From: Hygrophila difformis
Taxonomy: Eukaryota > Streptophyta > Magnoliopsida > Lamiales > Acanthaceae
DNA: 64,000 nt
Assembly: GCA_030278955.1 (NCBI GenBank)
Contig: JAOANR010000001.1
Coordinates: forward strand, 38,714,890-38,778,889
Direction: 5' to 3'
Within the stretch, counting starts at the first letter, position 1; the number at the start of each line of letters is the position of its first letter. A model generated the notes under the pieces. That model was not told the DNA's origin. It made no database searches and was given only the letters and a program-made list of their open reading frames with translations. Below, piece by piece: positions 44,380-58,134 of the stretch. The position numbers were made by a program, and so were the translations under genes.

Positions 44380-45110
44380 TCGAAGAGAGGAAGCCAAAGC
44401 AGCTGTTAGCGAGTCCGAGAGCAGAGAGATGCTGCCAACCCGCTCAAGCGCCCAGGAAAGGAGAGGAGCGCCTGTTGGAGAGTGGGAGAGCCGCCACCGT
44501 TTGCTTGCTGGTTTGCCATCGCCGCCGGAGTCGGAGAAAGCCGCCCAAGCCGCTGCTATCCGAGTTGCTGCCAGAGGACGCTGCCAACGCACGAGGAAGC
44601 CGCCGCTGTGGGTAGGAGCCGCCTGCTACTGCCACCCGCTGCCCGCTGCTGTTTTGCGCCACCGAAGAGGACGAAGCCGCCAACCGCTGGGAGCCCGCCT
44701 CGCCGTCGTTGCACCGCCTGATAGAAGCGCCGCCACTGTGCCATGTCGCTGCTACACTGTTTGTCATTGCCGGAGGGGGGAGGAATGCCTTGCCGATGCC
44801 CGCACAATTTAAGTACCAACCCGAGGAAGCCGCTGAGTACCGATCAATGTCGTCCAATGCAGCTGTTGTCCCACTCGTGGCCGAAGGAGAAAGAGACGTC
44901 CAAGAGGAGCTCTGCTCGCGCCGCCGCTGTCTGGGGGGGGGATGAAGGGATCCGCCGCTGTTTTCAGATGGAAGCTGCTGGATTTCTGCCATAGCTGTTC
45001 CGCGTTGCTGTGTTGGCGCAAGGAGTCGCCGGGGGTAGGGCCCGATGTCGGTGCTCACCCACGCTTCTGTTGTCGTGTCACCCAGTCCTCGCGCCGCCAT
45101 CACCCGATGT
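44380..45110. other. GC-rich segment, right arm
   Basis: Mirror of 42330-43070. The minus strand is open for 219 codons (45103-44444), but small indels relative to the left arm change the frame, so I do not call it a gene. Confidence 0.5.
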
Positions 45111-46759
45111 TGATCAATTAGGGAAGGAGATAGAGCTTCAATCGTCTTGCTGTGAAGAGATGGCTACAATGGAGCTGTGATTCTTTGCTTCACTCTGTCT
45201 ACAATTTTATTTCTTTAGTTTTTTAATGTGTGGGGGCTCATCTTTTTTGTCTTGTTTTTGTAGCCCAGGAGGGATCTCAAGCCGAAGGCCCAAAACTATC
45301 ACGGAAGCTCTTGATTGGTTGAAGAAGGCTACGATCTTTCCCTGTGATTTTGAAAAAGACAACTTGTATAGAATGATGATTGCAATGGTGATTCCCAAAT
45401 TGGGGGGCCGTCTGTACTCAATTAAATTGGACAAAAATGATGTTATATTTTCTTGCAGAGGATGGAAGACTTGAAGCATGCCCGTGTTCCATTTGACTTG
45501 GAGAATATCTTCTCCCATTTTGAGCATCTTTATTCAAAAACCCCACACAAATTGTAAAATATAATTTAAATTCCAAATTTCAAATATGAACCAAAATTAA
45601 TTTCACAAAAATATTTGACACACTTTTTTGTTAGCATGTAAATATTCAACCCTTTTTTTTCGGCACTCTTGCATGAGTTTTTATTTTAAATCATCTAGTT
45701 TTCTTTTTAAGAAATTTGATGACCAATATGATTAATGAATGATAAATTTGGACAGAAGTCAACCCTATCTTCTTGCTAGCTTGATGATGTCATTTGCCCT
45801 ACGAAGACTCGCTTTTCGCTATGGCTCGAAGGATTCAACCATCCATCTTGAAAAGTGGTATCGCTGTTGATTTGAAGATCACATTGATGTCGTGAATCAT
45901 GAACATCAACTTGTGGGGTTGTTCATAATGCAGATAGATGATTCTCAACTTGAAGATTGAAGATTAAGCCATCTTGATAGACTTTGGGTAGTGTTGTGAG
46001 GAAGACTCTGTCAAACAAGTCTTGGTTCACCAAACAGAAGTGTAGTGGAAAGATTGGATTTTTCTTCTTCTTTGTAATCTCTTCAACCTTGATGATTTTC
46101 TTTCCCTTGTTGTAAATGTAAAATGAAAATATTGAACCAATAAAGACCATTTTTTCTTTCGCCTTCACGATTTGCTTTTAAATCTTCATTTCGTCATTCT
46201 TGAAATACTTGTACTGCACATATGTTGATCCAGAAAATCCAAAATATTTTGTTTGAGATGACATTTTATTTTTTTTTGAATTTACGGCTGCACTTGAAAT
46301 TTGGTCAAGTTGCCTACGTATCCTTTTGAGGGAATCAAGACCAAATCGTAGTTCATAGGTGAGCTGCATTTTCTTTACATCACATTTTGGTTTGCCTATT
46401 TTCTGTTTATACCTTGTAGGCGAAGAGTAACGTGCAGTTTACAAGCTCGTTGCGTCAAGGAGCATTTCTTCTTGAGTTTTTTTTTTCAATTCTTTGCAAC
46501 GATCATGGTCCGCACACCTTTTTGTGTTGAAGGCTCGTCGCATGAATTTTAGCCAGATTGCCCCCAGTCATCTTCTGTTAGGAGGAGTTTGGACGTTTGC
46601 TGAAGATGCGTTTCGGCCTTCAGGATCATGTTTTAGGCATTTTCCTTGCATGTTTTTGGATCAAGGGCCTCGATTTGATGATGATCCATGTGAGGCATAT
46701 GGACCACGAAGAACTTTGGAGGAACTTCTCGGCATCCTTGAAAGTGATTTGACTCTCCA
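45111..46759. other. non-coding interior of gag-only element, right arm
   Basis: Mirror of 40791-42329. No domain is recognised. Confidence 0.4.
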
Positions 46760-47420
46760 GGTAATGTGTTCCTACTTCAATAGGGGCTTTTGGGCTTGAT
46801 CCTACTGAAGCCATGAGTTTTTAAAGAACTTCGACACGGAACTTTCAGCATTCATGAATGTGATTTTGACTCTCCAGGAATGTGTTTCCTTACTTCAATA
46901 GGGGCTTTTGGGCTTAATCCTATTGAAGGCATGAAACTTTGAAGAACTTCGACGGGAACTTTAGCATTCTTGAAGGTGATTTTTACTCTCCAGGAATGTG
47001 TTTCCTTACTTCAATAGGGCTTTTGGGCTTAATCCTATTGAAGGCATGAAATTTTGAAGGACTTCGAGAGGGGCTTCGAGCTTGATCCTCGTGAAGGCAT
47101 GGAGACTTGAAGATTTGAAGGACTTCAGGAGGGGCCTTTTCGAGCTTGATCCTCATGAAGGCTTAGAGACTTGGAGATTTGAATGCTCTTCGGGATGGGC
47201 TTTGAGCTTTATTATCTTGAAGGCTTGGATACTTGAAAATTTGAAGGACTTCAAGAGAGGCTTTGAGCTTGATCCTCGTTGAAGGCTTGGATACTTGAAA
47301 ATTTAAAGGACTTCGAAAGGGCTTTGAGCTTGATCCTCGTGAAGGCTTGAGACTTGGAGAGTTGAAGGACTTCGAGAGGGGCTTTGAGCTTGATCCTCTT
47401 GAAGTTGTTTAAATCTTCAA
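46760..47420 (-). repeat. tandem hairpin-forming repeats, right arm
   Basis: Mirror of 40085-40790. On the plus strand units read CTTCAATAGGGGCTTTTGGGCTTAATCCTATTGAAG (for example 46895-46929) or CTTCGAGAGGGGCTTTGAGCTTGATCCTCGTGAAG types. Each can fold back. Confidence 0.8.
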
Positions 47421-47699
47421 TGAAGCACTTGCATTGAATTTTCCTTCAATTCTAGTTCGAAGTCTTCAATTTGATGAAGTTCCATTGATGCAAGACTCAA
47501 TTCCATATCATGAGCACGGGTAGCCAATTCTTCAAATGTTTGAGGCCGAATACCTTACAGAATGTATAAGAGATCCCAATGCATGCCTTGAATGCACATC
47601 TCTAACGCCGATGCTTCGGATAGATGATCTTTGCAATTGAGGCTTAGACTTCTCCAACGGTTGATGAAGTCGATGACCGGTTCGCCTTGTGATTGACAC

Positions 47700-48596
47700 G
47701 CGTTTGTTAGTTCCATCATGCTAACGGTGCGCCTTGTGTTGTAGAAGCGGTTTAGTTACTCCTGTTCAAGTTGCCCCCAACTTTCAATACTTCTGGGCTC
47801 TAAGTCGGTGTACCAGTCAAATGCATTCCCTTTGAGAGATCGTACGAATTGTATGACGAGTTGATCATTGTATGTCCCTGCGTCGTTGCAAGTTTCCATG
47901 CAAGTGGGCAATGTGTTGCTTTGGGATTTCCTCTGCCCGTCAAATTGTTGAAACTTGGGGCTGTGGTAGCTGATAGGCATCTTAATGGCATCAATTTCGA
48001 ACGGTGTAGGGCTTGGATGTACATCAAAGATGATTCTGAACTCGCCAGGACATCTTTCTTCAGAGTTCCGATGATGAATTCCTTCATCTGATCCACGTGG
48101 ATGAAACCTTCAGGAGTAGCTATGGACATCAGCATGTACCGTTTCGTTCTCCATATGCGCTTGTTGGGATGTCTCAAAATACTTCATGAATGTCTTTTGG
48201 TTCCTTTATGACTTGATCCCACTGGACCCTTCAAAGGTATAATTCATGACTTTCGTCTAAAACGAGCAACTCGAATCTCAGCGCGCTGGGCAAGCATCTC
48301 GACCCATCTTCGTCAAGTTGGCAATTTGTTCTTCTAAATTGGTTGCATCCACCATCATCACATCAACATGGGGGAGACTTGAAGTATGCCGATCTCCAGT
48401 CTTCCCGTAGGCTTGAAAGAGATGAAGTGGATATTGAATCTTTATAGGGTTTTGGAAGAACCAGATCAACATCCTTCATGACCGCAACATCTTCGATGGT
48501 CTTCTTCATGTTCCTTGCAGTGACACTGGGAGTAGCAGCAGCACCGGATGTGGAGGTGTTGTTCTTGAAGACGTTCTTAACGATCTTCAGAGCCAT
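47700..48596 (-). pseudogene. gypsy-type Gag of gag-only element, right arm, frameshifted
   Basis: The same pieces as 38909-40010 appear in inverse orientation: start MALKIVKNVFKNN at 48596, a segment containing VDVMMVDATNLEEQIANLTKM (48472-48278), then MKEFIIGTLKKDVL and the Gag core to about 47756. Frame breaks fall at different places from the left arm, which points to independent indels. Confidence 0.7.
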
Positions 48597-48661
48597 ATAT
48601 GATCTTTAGTCTTCGTTGGAAGAGATGAAAGTAGAAGTGTCCCCACTGGGCGTGCAAAATC

Positions 48662-49435
48662 TGTAGAACATGAAAATTTGATAGACAAAAGCAACTGCAA
48701 ACGGATTTTATTAATTCACAATCACAATCTATACAATTTACATAAATATGAGAAATTTAAGAACATCAAACGATGTGTGGTTCGACTTCTAGAATTCCTT
48801 TTATTCGCTCCAACTTTGAAGACCTCGAAGTGTATTTGATACTTCCGCGCTTCCTTGGGGATTTTTATACAGCGTTTTTTTGCTGTAGGATTTGGCCTCA
48901 AGTGTATGAGTCTTGAGATCGCCTTGTGTATGTAGACGTTGAGGTCTAGAGGTATGTGAAGATATCCCCCTAATTTGTGAGAGACTCCTATATTTATAGA
49001 GGATAAATATTGCGAACGGTTGGTCCGATTTCGTTGGGCCGGTCCAATCCACCTTTCCAATCGGGTCATTAAGGCATGTGGGCCTTTCATCTGGGCTTGT
49101 TTCACATTGATTGATTTCCATGGACTGACTACTTCAAGTGTCCATTGGATCATGGAGCATGTGTGTCTTTCATCTGGACTTGTTCACCATGGGCCGCTTT
49201 TTATGGGTCGGCTCGTTCCAAGCGTCCATTGGATCATAGGGCATGTGAGTCTTTCATTTTGACTTGTCACATTGGCCTGACATAAATCCATTTGACTCGA
49301 TGGATCCAAATAGCCTCATAATATATTAATTATTTTAAGCATTTAATTTATTTAAAATGCCCTAAAAATAATTAAATTAATATTTGAGATAACACGTGTC
49401 GCATTTTCATTGCGAACAAAATTTACGTGTTTACA
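48662..49435 (-). repeat. 5' LTR of gag-only element, right arm
   Basis: About 774 bp, minus strand TGTAAACACG...TGTTCTACA. It matches 38081-38841 with small indels. Confidence 0.85.
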
Positions 49436-50275
49436 ATAGCATTTAATGGTATCCGTTTCTCATCTCCAAATAAATGCAACCATTACATTTTTCTATAAGT
49501 ACCCGGATTCTGAAGCCTTGGTATCCCATACTAACATTTCCTTGTTCCATACAAGTATGTCTTTCTGCTTTACCTTCTTCCCATCATAAGCATTACCTTC
49601 TCATCTCTTCACATCTGTCCCCTTAAGTCGGTGCCCCCATGGCTTGCAAGACCATCCTTTTTTCCTGGACTTCTAGACGTGGTACGAAAATTTCTTGCGC
49701 ATGCGACACGAACTCGGCTAATGCCTCTGTCGCCATACACATGCAAGAGATAGACGTCAAGAGATTCTTCTAATGAATCTCGACAGATATATCTGGGAAA
49801 TAACCTTTTTCCAAACATTGATATATCTAGTCAGAACTCGTGTAATGGATTATTCATTGCACTTAATGATTCCTCCATCCTTCCCTTTGAACCACCACCT
49901 TGGTTGATACCCTCGGTTGTAACCATCCTTAGACCAACTGAGGAAGAGGATTGGTGAAACGAGGTCGACTTCTACCTCGGGAGAACATATTGTGCTATCA
50001 TTCTGCTACCCCCGGTTGAAGAAACCCAGTGGTAGAGAAAGATCGGCCTAGGTCCTTCTTATGGTTGGACTCGGGCCGTTTTTGGTTCGAAAGATAGGGC
50101 TAGGTGGCGTGATACAGGTGGGAATTTGAGTATCGTTCTCTAGACTTTTCCCTTGTATATGCCGCTGTGAGTAGGACGTTTCCCTTGTATGTTGTACTTC
50201 GGACTACACGGGCCGTCTTTGGCTGAAGTAGTTCCTTTTTATAATGTTTGCCCTTGGTAATAAAAATTTTACTTT
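49436..50275. other. gypsy 3' non-coding region, right arm
   Basis: Mirror of 37240-38080. No gene. Confidence 0.4.
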
Positions 50276-50290
50276 TCTACTTATTCCAGA

Positions 50291-51200
50291 CTAAAGCATA
50301 ATATTTTTCATGTACCTTGCATTCACTGGATTTGAAATTTTTTCTCCATTCTTATCAACTAAGATGTGTGCTCCATTTGGTAACTTCGTCGGAATAATAA
50401 ATGGTCCTTCCCAATTGGGGCTCCATTTTCTCATTCCGTCGTCCTTCTGCTTAAGCGACCATATAACTTTCCAAACTAAGTCACCAAATACAAACCGCTT
50501 GACTTGTCCATGTGGTTGGCACCATAATCTCGGCCGGTAGCACAACCTCCATCCCATAATCAGCCGAAATGGTGTAAACCTTGTGGCTGAAGTCTTGGCA
50601 TTTCTGTAAGCCCACAACACCTCGGATAACTTCTCATGCCACTTCCTCGGCTGGTCTTCAATCATTTTCTTAATAATTCCTATGAGTTGCTTATTGGTGG
50701 CCTTTGCGTGCCCATTTCCTTGCAAATAATATGGATATGAATGAGTGATCCTAATTCTGTACTCCTCAGCAAAGGCCTTTACCTTTTCTCCGACAAAAAT
50801 GCTTCCTCGATCCGTCAAGATTCGTCTGTGGAGTCCCCGAACCTATGGATCAACTGCCTCTTGATAAATTCTATGACTTCTTCTTGTGATACGCTGACAT
50901 AAGCTTGGGCTTCGGCCCACTTCGTGAAATAATCTGTAGTCACTAAGATATACTCGTGCCTCTTGGAGGAAGAAGGATGAATCTTTCCAATGATATCCAT
51001 GGCCCAACCTTGGAATAGCCATGGCTTAATCATAATGTGCAATTTTTCAATCATATACCTTGCAGCATATTGGGGGTAACTCATTGGCTAATTCATTATT
51101 GTCCTTCTTTGGGATGTACTCTATGTAAACTTCGTCGAACTCGACCAATAAGTCAACTGCTTCTTTGTACAGTCCAATCAATTGTGAGCTTTTGACAGAA
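50291..51200 (-). pseudogene. gypsy integrase remnant, right arm
   Basis: Mirror of 36337-37239. The integrase is split by a one-base insertion near 50818-50822 (an extra base in the text before TCTTGACGGATCG on the minus strand) into 175- and 89-codon pieces. It keeps the GNGHAKATN lysine in place of the catalytic glutamate, so this loss is common to both arms. Confidence 0.8.
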
Positions 51201-54200
51201 ACATCCCCAACTAATTGTTGAATAACAACCTGAGAATCTCCATTAATTATTATGGCTTTGACCTCTTCTGATTTAAAGTGTCATAATCCGGAGATCAATG
51301 TCTTGTACTCAGCTTGATTGTTGGTATAGGACATTGGCAACTGGATATATAGTATTTATACACCCTGCCCTCCGGTGTATATAGCGTAAACCCAGCTCCA
51401 GTTCCTGTGGCTGCTTTAGAGCCATCGAACATCAAGACCCATGGTTGAAGGAAAAATAATCCATGTCTTATCTTCCTTGGTCGGCCAAAGTTCTCCAAGG
51501 TCATCTTCTGCTATAGGAAACATCGGATGGTCTGCCAAGAAATCGGCCACAACCTGTCCTTTCATGGCTCTTAGTGGTTAATACTTCAAATCATATGCAT
51601 TCAGCTTCATGGCCCACTTAGCCATCTTTAAGTTGCTGACTAAGTCATTCATCATAATTTTGACAATGTCAACCGAAGCTTCGACAAGTATGATACAAAC
51701 TCAGGCATAATTTATGAATCGGCAAGTATCTAAGTTCGGCATCCTTGAGGATTCTGCTTAGATAATAGATCGCCCGATCCCTATCATTTTCGTCTTCCTG
51801 AGCCAATAATGCTCCTTGGATTCCTCGGCCGCTGCGATATACAACTTCATAGTTGGCTGAGAACGGGAGGAACTAAGGACATGAGGGGTTGATTAGCGCG
51901 TGTTTCAGCAGCTCGAATGCCTTCCACAAATCATCTCACCACTTGAATTCCTCTTCTCCGTCTTTAGTTTTAGTAGATTTGTCAGCGGCTTTCCATTCCC
52001 AGCCATATTAGCCAAAAATCCTCTTAAAATCCAACCTAGCCTAGAACCTTTTGCGGACATTTCTTGTCATGAGGGGGCTCGGCTTCTTTGATAGCCTTAG
52101 TCTTGTTTGCATCCACTTCGATACCTTTATTATGCACCAAGAATCCCAAAAAATTCCCTGCTTGGACGTTCGAAGGTGCACTTAGCAGGATTCATTTTGA
52201 CCCCATGTAACCAAATTCTTAGGAAGACCTTTCTTAAATCGACCAAATGACCTTCTACATCTCTGGATCAGACCATGACGTCGTCCATGTATACCACACA
52301 ATCCCCGATTAGAACATGGGAAAACATAATTCATAGCCCTTTGATAAATAGCCCCATCATTCTTTAAGCTGAATGGCATAACGACCCATTCATAAATGAT
52401 TTATGAATGGGGTCGTTATGCAATTTTGTGGACATATTCTTCAGCTACAAAACTTTGATTTTATCCTAAATAGCCGTCCATAAAAGATAACATTCCCTGT
52501 CTTGCGGCTGAATCTATCAGTAATCAATAATAGGCATCATGTATTCATCTTTAGGAGTTGTAATATTGAGATTTCGGAAATCAATACAAACTCTGAATTT
52601 TCCATTCTTCTTTATAACTAGAAACGATATTGGATAACCATTTTACCTACTTAGTTGGCCTAACAAACCCAATCGTTAGCAATTTTTCTATTTCTACTTT
52701 GATTTTTGGGACGATTTCTGGCGCTGTCCTCCTAGCCCGGCTGCTTATGTGGTCTGAAGCCATCCTTGATCCACGGACGATGTTCCACGATCGATCGTTC
52801 CAAACCGGGCATCTCTGTGTAGTTCCAAGCAAAGCAATCCTTGAACTCCACCAAAACCTCCTTGAATCGACTGACCATTTGTTGCCCCCAAGTTTGCACT
52901 GATTGGGATTTCTCTTGGACTTTCTTCTAGGCCGACATTGATCATCTTCGGAGGGTCTTATGCCTTGAAATCAGGTGTATGTTTTGGAGATAGCATCTAT
53001 TAGCTCACTATATTTTTCTTCTTCTCTTTCTGACTCGAGCTCGGATATGATTTTTCTTTAGTTACATTCATCATTTTACCTCCTTCTGTTTTCGGGCAGT
53101 TAGATCGGCCTGGTATTTCACCTCAAATCCTAAATCTGTCCAATCGCACTCCACAACTTTCGAATACTGCTCTCCAACAACTGCTAAAAACGGTTGTATA
53201 GGATTTTCATACAACAAAGCATCGATCCGGCCAGTAGAACTGACTGGGAAATGGAGGTTGATCTCCGTTCTACTTCTTCTACTGAGTCATCATTCTTCCA
53301 GAACCACAATAAGGCAAGCACCTGGCAGTATATATCCGGAAGCGGCCCAATAAGGTCGTATAAGGGACATCAACATCCACCACAAAGAACATCGTCGGAT
53401 TTGAGACAGTGGCCGATCATTACTTCAACCAGTATACAACCTTCAGTCACAGTTTAAGCTCCTACAAAGCTCAATACTTTCATCCAAGTAGGCAGCAGAT
53501 CTTCTCTAGCACGGCCGATCTTGGCTAAGGTAGACAACAACATTATGTTCAGGGTTGGTCATTCATTAATAAACATCCTCCTTATGGGTCGCCCATTGAT
53601 CCATCCCTTCACGTATAATGGCCTCACGTGTTGGGACATAGCTAGCGTTGGAGGTAAATTTGTACTGGGTTGAGCATCTGGGATGAATGCATTGTATCCT
53701 TCTTCCCAATCTTTTTCCTTTCCGGCTGTTGGTCGAATTGTATCCTGTTTGGTGAAGTAGAAATCAACCATTGGTTCTTCTTCAACAAAAAAAACTCTCC
53801 TTCCTTTTGGCAGAACACAACTGGGGGTTCAGTATCGAACAAATATTCCTCCCCATCAACCGCAGCAATGCCAATCATGTTAACTGAAGACCCGAAGCCA
53901 AACTTGAACTATCCAAAGGAGAGAGTTTCAGAGTTAGGGATAACGGATGTCTTTGGTATCCACTCCCTTATTCGGACCGGTTGAGGCTTCAATTACACTT
54001 CAATCTCACCTAGGTCAGCTTCTTCGACTAGACTTCGTTCTCTTTCGGCCGAATTCTGTTTTCTTTTTCGGACTGATTTTCATCTCTTTCTACCGATATC
54101 CAGTTCAATTATTTCCTTCAGCAGAGTTAGTGTATGCTGAAACTAATTTGTTAATTAGTCTGCCCTTAAAGTAGGACCCCTCATTCGAAAAGTCCTCCTC

Positions 54201-54311
54201 AATATGCATCATCTCATATTCTTCCTCTGTAGCGGCTGCTCTATACCGCTGTATTCTTCTCTTATAAGTCCGGTATGATCCTTTCCCTTTAGGTGCCGGA
54301 ACATCCTTCAT
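51201..54311 (-). pseudogene. decayed Tat-like gypsy polyprotein, right arm
   Basis: Mirror of 33223-36336. The second RNase H (LMFDGSKAATGTGAG) lies at about 51440, KGQVVADFLADHP at about 51565, RT pieces at about 52030-52950, the protease-like RRMFINE plus stop at about 53560, and the N-terminal piece MKDVPAPKGKGSYRTYKRR at 54311-54105. Stops seen in the left arm are shared. Confidence 0.72.
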
Positions 54312-54975
54312 TTCCTGATATTGAGCGTTCGATCGGGCTTTGTCGATACGCCCTCTTTTTGGGGAGTTTTGAACCCGTTTACGAACCTAAGTGTTACCGG
54401 GCGGTCGTTTGAACTTCTTCATAGTTGGAGACACAGCTTCTTCTTGGACTGTGATCTGTATCACGGTCTTCCCATTCTTTTTATCTGTCGTCAACTTCAT
54501 CTCCAAATCCCAACCGTTGTAATTATTTTCAATGTTGGCTTTCCATTATTCTCTCCTTCTTCTGGATTTGCCTTTCTTCTGCTTACTCTATTCTCCAACC
54601 TCATATTGACCTAATTGGTCAAAAAACGTCAGACACCTTCTCCTTTCCTTCTGGGCTGAACCCAGTCTTTCCCATCAAAGGTAGAAAGTGTTTAGACCAT
54701 GGCTTCTAGGTGCCTATATTATATTTCTCATTAAAATCCCAGATAGTAATCACATGCATTATAATCACAAATAAATAGTTCTAAAAACATGTCTGGTTCA
54801 CACAAGCAAGAAAAGAAAAATTAAGGCCAAGAATCTCACCCAAGGGCTTTTTTGGTTGAACCTTATAGTTATGCAGCATGAGGGGACTCATTTAAAGTCA
54901 ATTAATCAATCTACTCTGACAAGTTTTAGTCAAGTTCAACCCCCAGACAAAAATACAACCACTAATGGTGACGTG
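54312..54975. other. non-coding / decayed 5' part of gypsy element, right arm
   Basis: Mirror of 32561-33222. No gene. Confidence 0.3.
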
Positions 54976-55222
54976 TAGTGAGCAATATATCATGAAAATT
55001 GGGGCGTCCCCCATCCTCACACTAAAGATTGACATTGTCCTCAATATTTAAACAAGAAGCTAAAGCATAGGCCATTCTAGTGATACTACCAACCCGACAT
55101 GACACCACAAGACACAGAAAAGGTAGGCAAGGATTATATGACATGTCAAAGCATAAAGATATATAATATCACATGATACAACCCATGCTTAAAAAGAAGA
55201 AATAAAAGACTCAAATAAAGAA

Positions 55223-55280
<58 letters not shown>

Positions 55281-56710
55281 TCAGGTAGCACTGGTCAGGC
55301 GATGGAAAATGGGGACCATGTATCCATTTTAATCCTTCAACTCCTTGTTTTGCCAAGCCATTTGTCTACACTGGTGCGATCACTCAGGTTGCCTGTCCGA
55401 AGCGCTTGCATTTAACGTCGACGGGCAGACATAATTTTTAGGCTAGTGGTCTTTCAACATTTTGAAGTATTGCTCCACCACCAGCTTCATTACCACATCA
55501 TCCTTGCGGGATCTCAATAGTATTGTTTACATTCCGTCAATTATGAGGTCCAATTTTCTTCTTGCTCTGATTTTTCTTTCACCTCTAGAGGTTTGCTCAA
55601 ATATGTGCAAGAAAGGAAAAACAAGGAATCAGTACCGTAGAAAAATCAAATAAAAACAAAATAAAAATGAAAATAAAAAATAGGGAAGAAATCACAGAAC
55701 TCAGTAAACTATAAACAAAATCCACTGTTCCCCAGTAACGGCGCCAAAAACTTGGTGTGTGGAATATTTTCCAACACTAGCCATAGTGTACAGGTCCAAG
55801 TAATATCTGGTGAAACCGGGTCAAATCCACAGGAACAGGGAATTGCATAATTTATTAAATTCAAGTAGCAACGGTTTCGGGTTCGAATCTTAAAAAATTA
55901 ATAGTCCCAAAATCCTCATTAAATTAAACCATTCTTATTTCCAATAATTAAATTCACATAGCCCAAAATCCTTTAGCCGAATCCTTATTTCAATTTTGGC
56001 CCAAATAAAAACCCCAGCCCATTCCGCAAATTGGAGAGCCCAAATTCCCTTGGGCCCACACCCGCGCGCCTTGGACAAATTCGAGCCACCCCAAAGATCC
56101 GGATCCCATCTCCCTCGCCCCGATCTACTTTCTGTGTGCGCCTCCTTGCATTGCCGCCTGCGGCGCCATCACCACCTGGTACCCTCATTGTCCCCAGTCT
56201 CCACCTCCATGTTATTCCCCCCAGATCTGCCCAAATCTCTAAAAATACCATCATGGATGTAACTTCTCGAAAAATTTTAAAATAATTTTTCGTGATATCA
56301 TCGTCGTATTAACTATTTTAAATTATTGATCAATCAGCTTAGACAGTTAATACGAAGTAAGGTATAAGCACATACAAATATCACAATCAAACATATGCAA
56401 ACAAAAGCAGTAAATAATCCTATCAATATCACATGACATATCCCGGCTACAAACCCTAAATAAATTAGATATAAAGTAACGACATGATCATATGTCCACG
56501 GAAATAAGAGCATATATAATAACTCCTAAGTGATTCATGGATCACATCTATGAAAAACAAATATTTCCATAACAAAAATTAGATAAAATAATATAAACGT
56601 ATATCTCAAATAAGCAAACATATAAAGATGCATGCAGTCTATCTAGTCCGCTCAACCCGTACCCCCATGTTCTGTGCTATTCATAAGAATACCTATAAAA
56701 CAGACAACAA
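54976..56710 (-). mobile_element. deleted Athila-like gypsy remnant, right arm
   Basis: Mirror of 30831-32560. GTCCCCCATCCTCACACTAAAG...GACATTGTCCTCAA (about 55006-55047) and TTCCCCAGTAACGGCGCCAAAAA (about 55729-55751) are the complements of the pre-LTR and PBS phrases. No ORF. Confidence 0.5.
55224..55278. repeat. (AAT)n microsatellite, right arm
   Basis: Mirror of the (ATT)n run at 32259-32314, about 18 units. Confidence 0.97.
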
Positions 56711-58129
56711 CAGGGTGTCAGTACAAATACAAGGATACTAATTTTACCAAGGCCCCTTTCAGTAATAGCTTACAAGCCTTCAAAAACTTATTCTCAGCCC
56801 CGTTTATTTTTTGAAATTTCACAAAACACAATTTCCCCACTCTCTAATCGCCAGAATACTCGATTCTCGAGCATTCACGATCCGAATTCAGCGTTGAATG
56901 GGTGAAATTCCAATTGTATCCAAGTTTACTATGTAGGGAAAAGCATTCGCGGGATACGATCTCCAACTTAGGCCATCTCCAGCAATAACTCTATTTCTTA
57001 ATCAACTCAATTCTATTTTCCAATTCAATTTATAATTTTCACTTTTCATCTCCAACAATAACTCTAAATTTTCTATTATTTAATAATATTCTATTTTGAT
57101 TCCTTTCAATATTCATTTATTTTTTTCTTTAACAATTTATTAAACAATATATTTAAATATATATTATATTCTTCAATCGGAAAGACCAACATCAAGAAAA
57201 GAAGAGATATTAAACGAAGCACATTCTTCTTTACGTAGTATTATTGAATGCTAGTTTAGAGATTCAAGAAGAAATGGAACATTTTAAAAGTGGTGCCGGA
57301 TTTTCCTTCCAGGAAACAAGTCATGATTATCATAGTTGCAATAGTTCTAATGATGATGAAGATGCACGTACCGATAACTGAGGGGATGATGAGGATAATA
57401 TTCAGTGTGAAGGAAGATGTGATGATGAAGGTCAGATGACACAACTTAAACAGAAAATAACTAAAAGTTTAGTGGGAGCAAGAAATAATCGAAACGGTAG
57501 AGAAAGATATTAAGAATACCCTTATTGATTGTTACTTTTATTAATTAATTTCAATGATGACACATTTCATTTATATGTCCACGTTTAATTTTTTTTAACA
57601 TTTATTTTTATGGTAATTTATTTCATAGTAGTATTTTCTAAGACTACATATAAATTTGCTGAAAGAATTTACATAACGTAAATTATTTCCAATAATGAAC
57701 GATATTATTTTGCAAATGACAACCCAAATAATTTCTTTAAATAATATAACTCTTAATTTTGCAAATAATCAAGGATATTATTTTAATAAATAATAACAAT
57801 GGATTAACTAGAAAACTCTATATAATTTTGACGTTGAACCGACTCTAAAAATTATTATCAAACACTTAGTTTGCAAAATTAAAATTCATACTCTAAACTT
57901 TAAACTCCAAACTTAAGACTCTAAACTCTAAACTCTATTGGTTTACCAAACAGAGCCCAAGTCAAACAGGTTTGTACTCTAATCTTGATCTTAAATATGG
58001 CTCTGGTGGAATAGGGTTTTAAACATTAAAGATCCAGCTTTCATAATAGGATCTTTCTCTTCACTTCCAATGGAATACTGCGAATTAAGGCTTACATCTT
58101 TTCTCTCCAAACTCCAGAAAGAAACGATG
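56711..58129. other. AT-rich non-coding spacer, right arm
   Basis: Mirror of 29415-30830, including GGCCATCTCCAGCAATAACTC (about 56972) and the serial CTCTAAACTCTAAACTC phrases (about 57916-57936). No gene. Confidence 0.4.
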
Positions 58130-58134
58130 GAGAC

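Larger units (their letters stand above)
43833..49435 (-). mobile_element. gag-only LTR retrotransposon, right-arm copy
   Basis: Minus-strand order: 5' LTR 49435-48662, PBS-like phrase (CCCACTGGGCGTGC, 48641-48655, complement), gag pieces 48596-47700, hairpin repeats about 47420-46760, non-coding text, GC-rich segment about 45110-44380, 470 bp not covered in the left arm (44306-43833), PPT, then the 3' LTR. No pol domain is seen. The left flank of the 5' LTR is ATAGC on the plus strand here and GCTAT in the left arm, so both copies occupy the same site. Confidence 0.75.
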
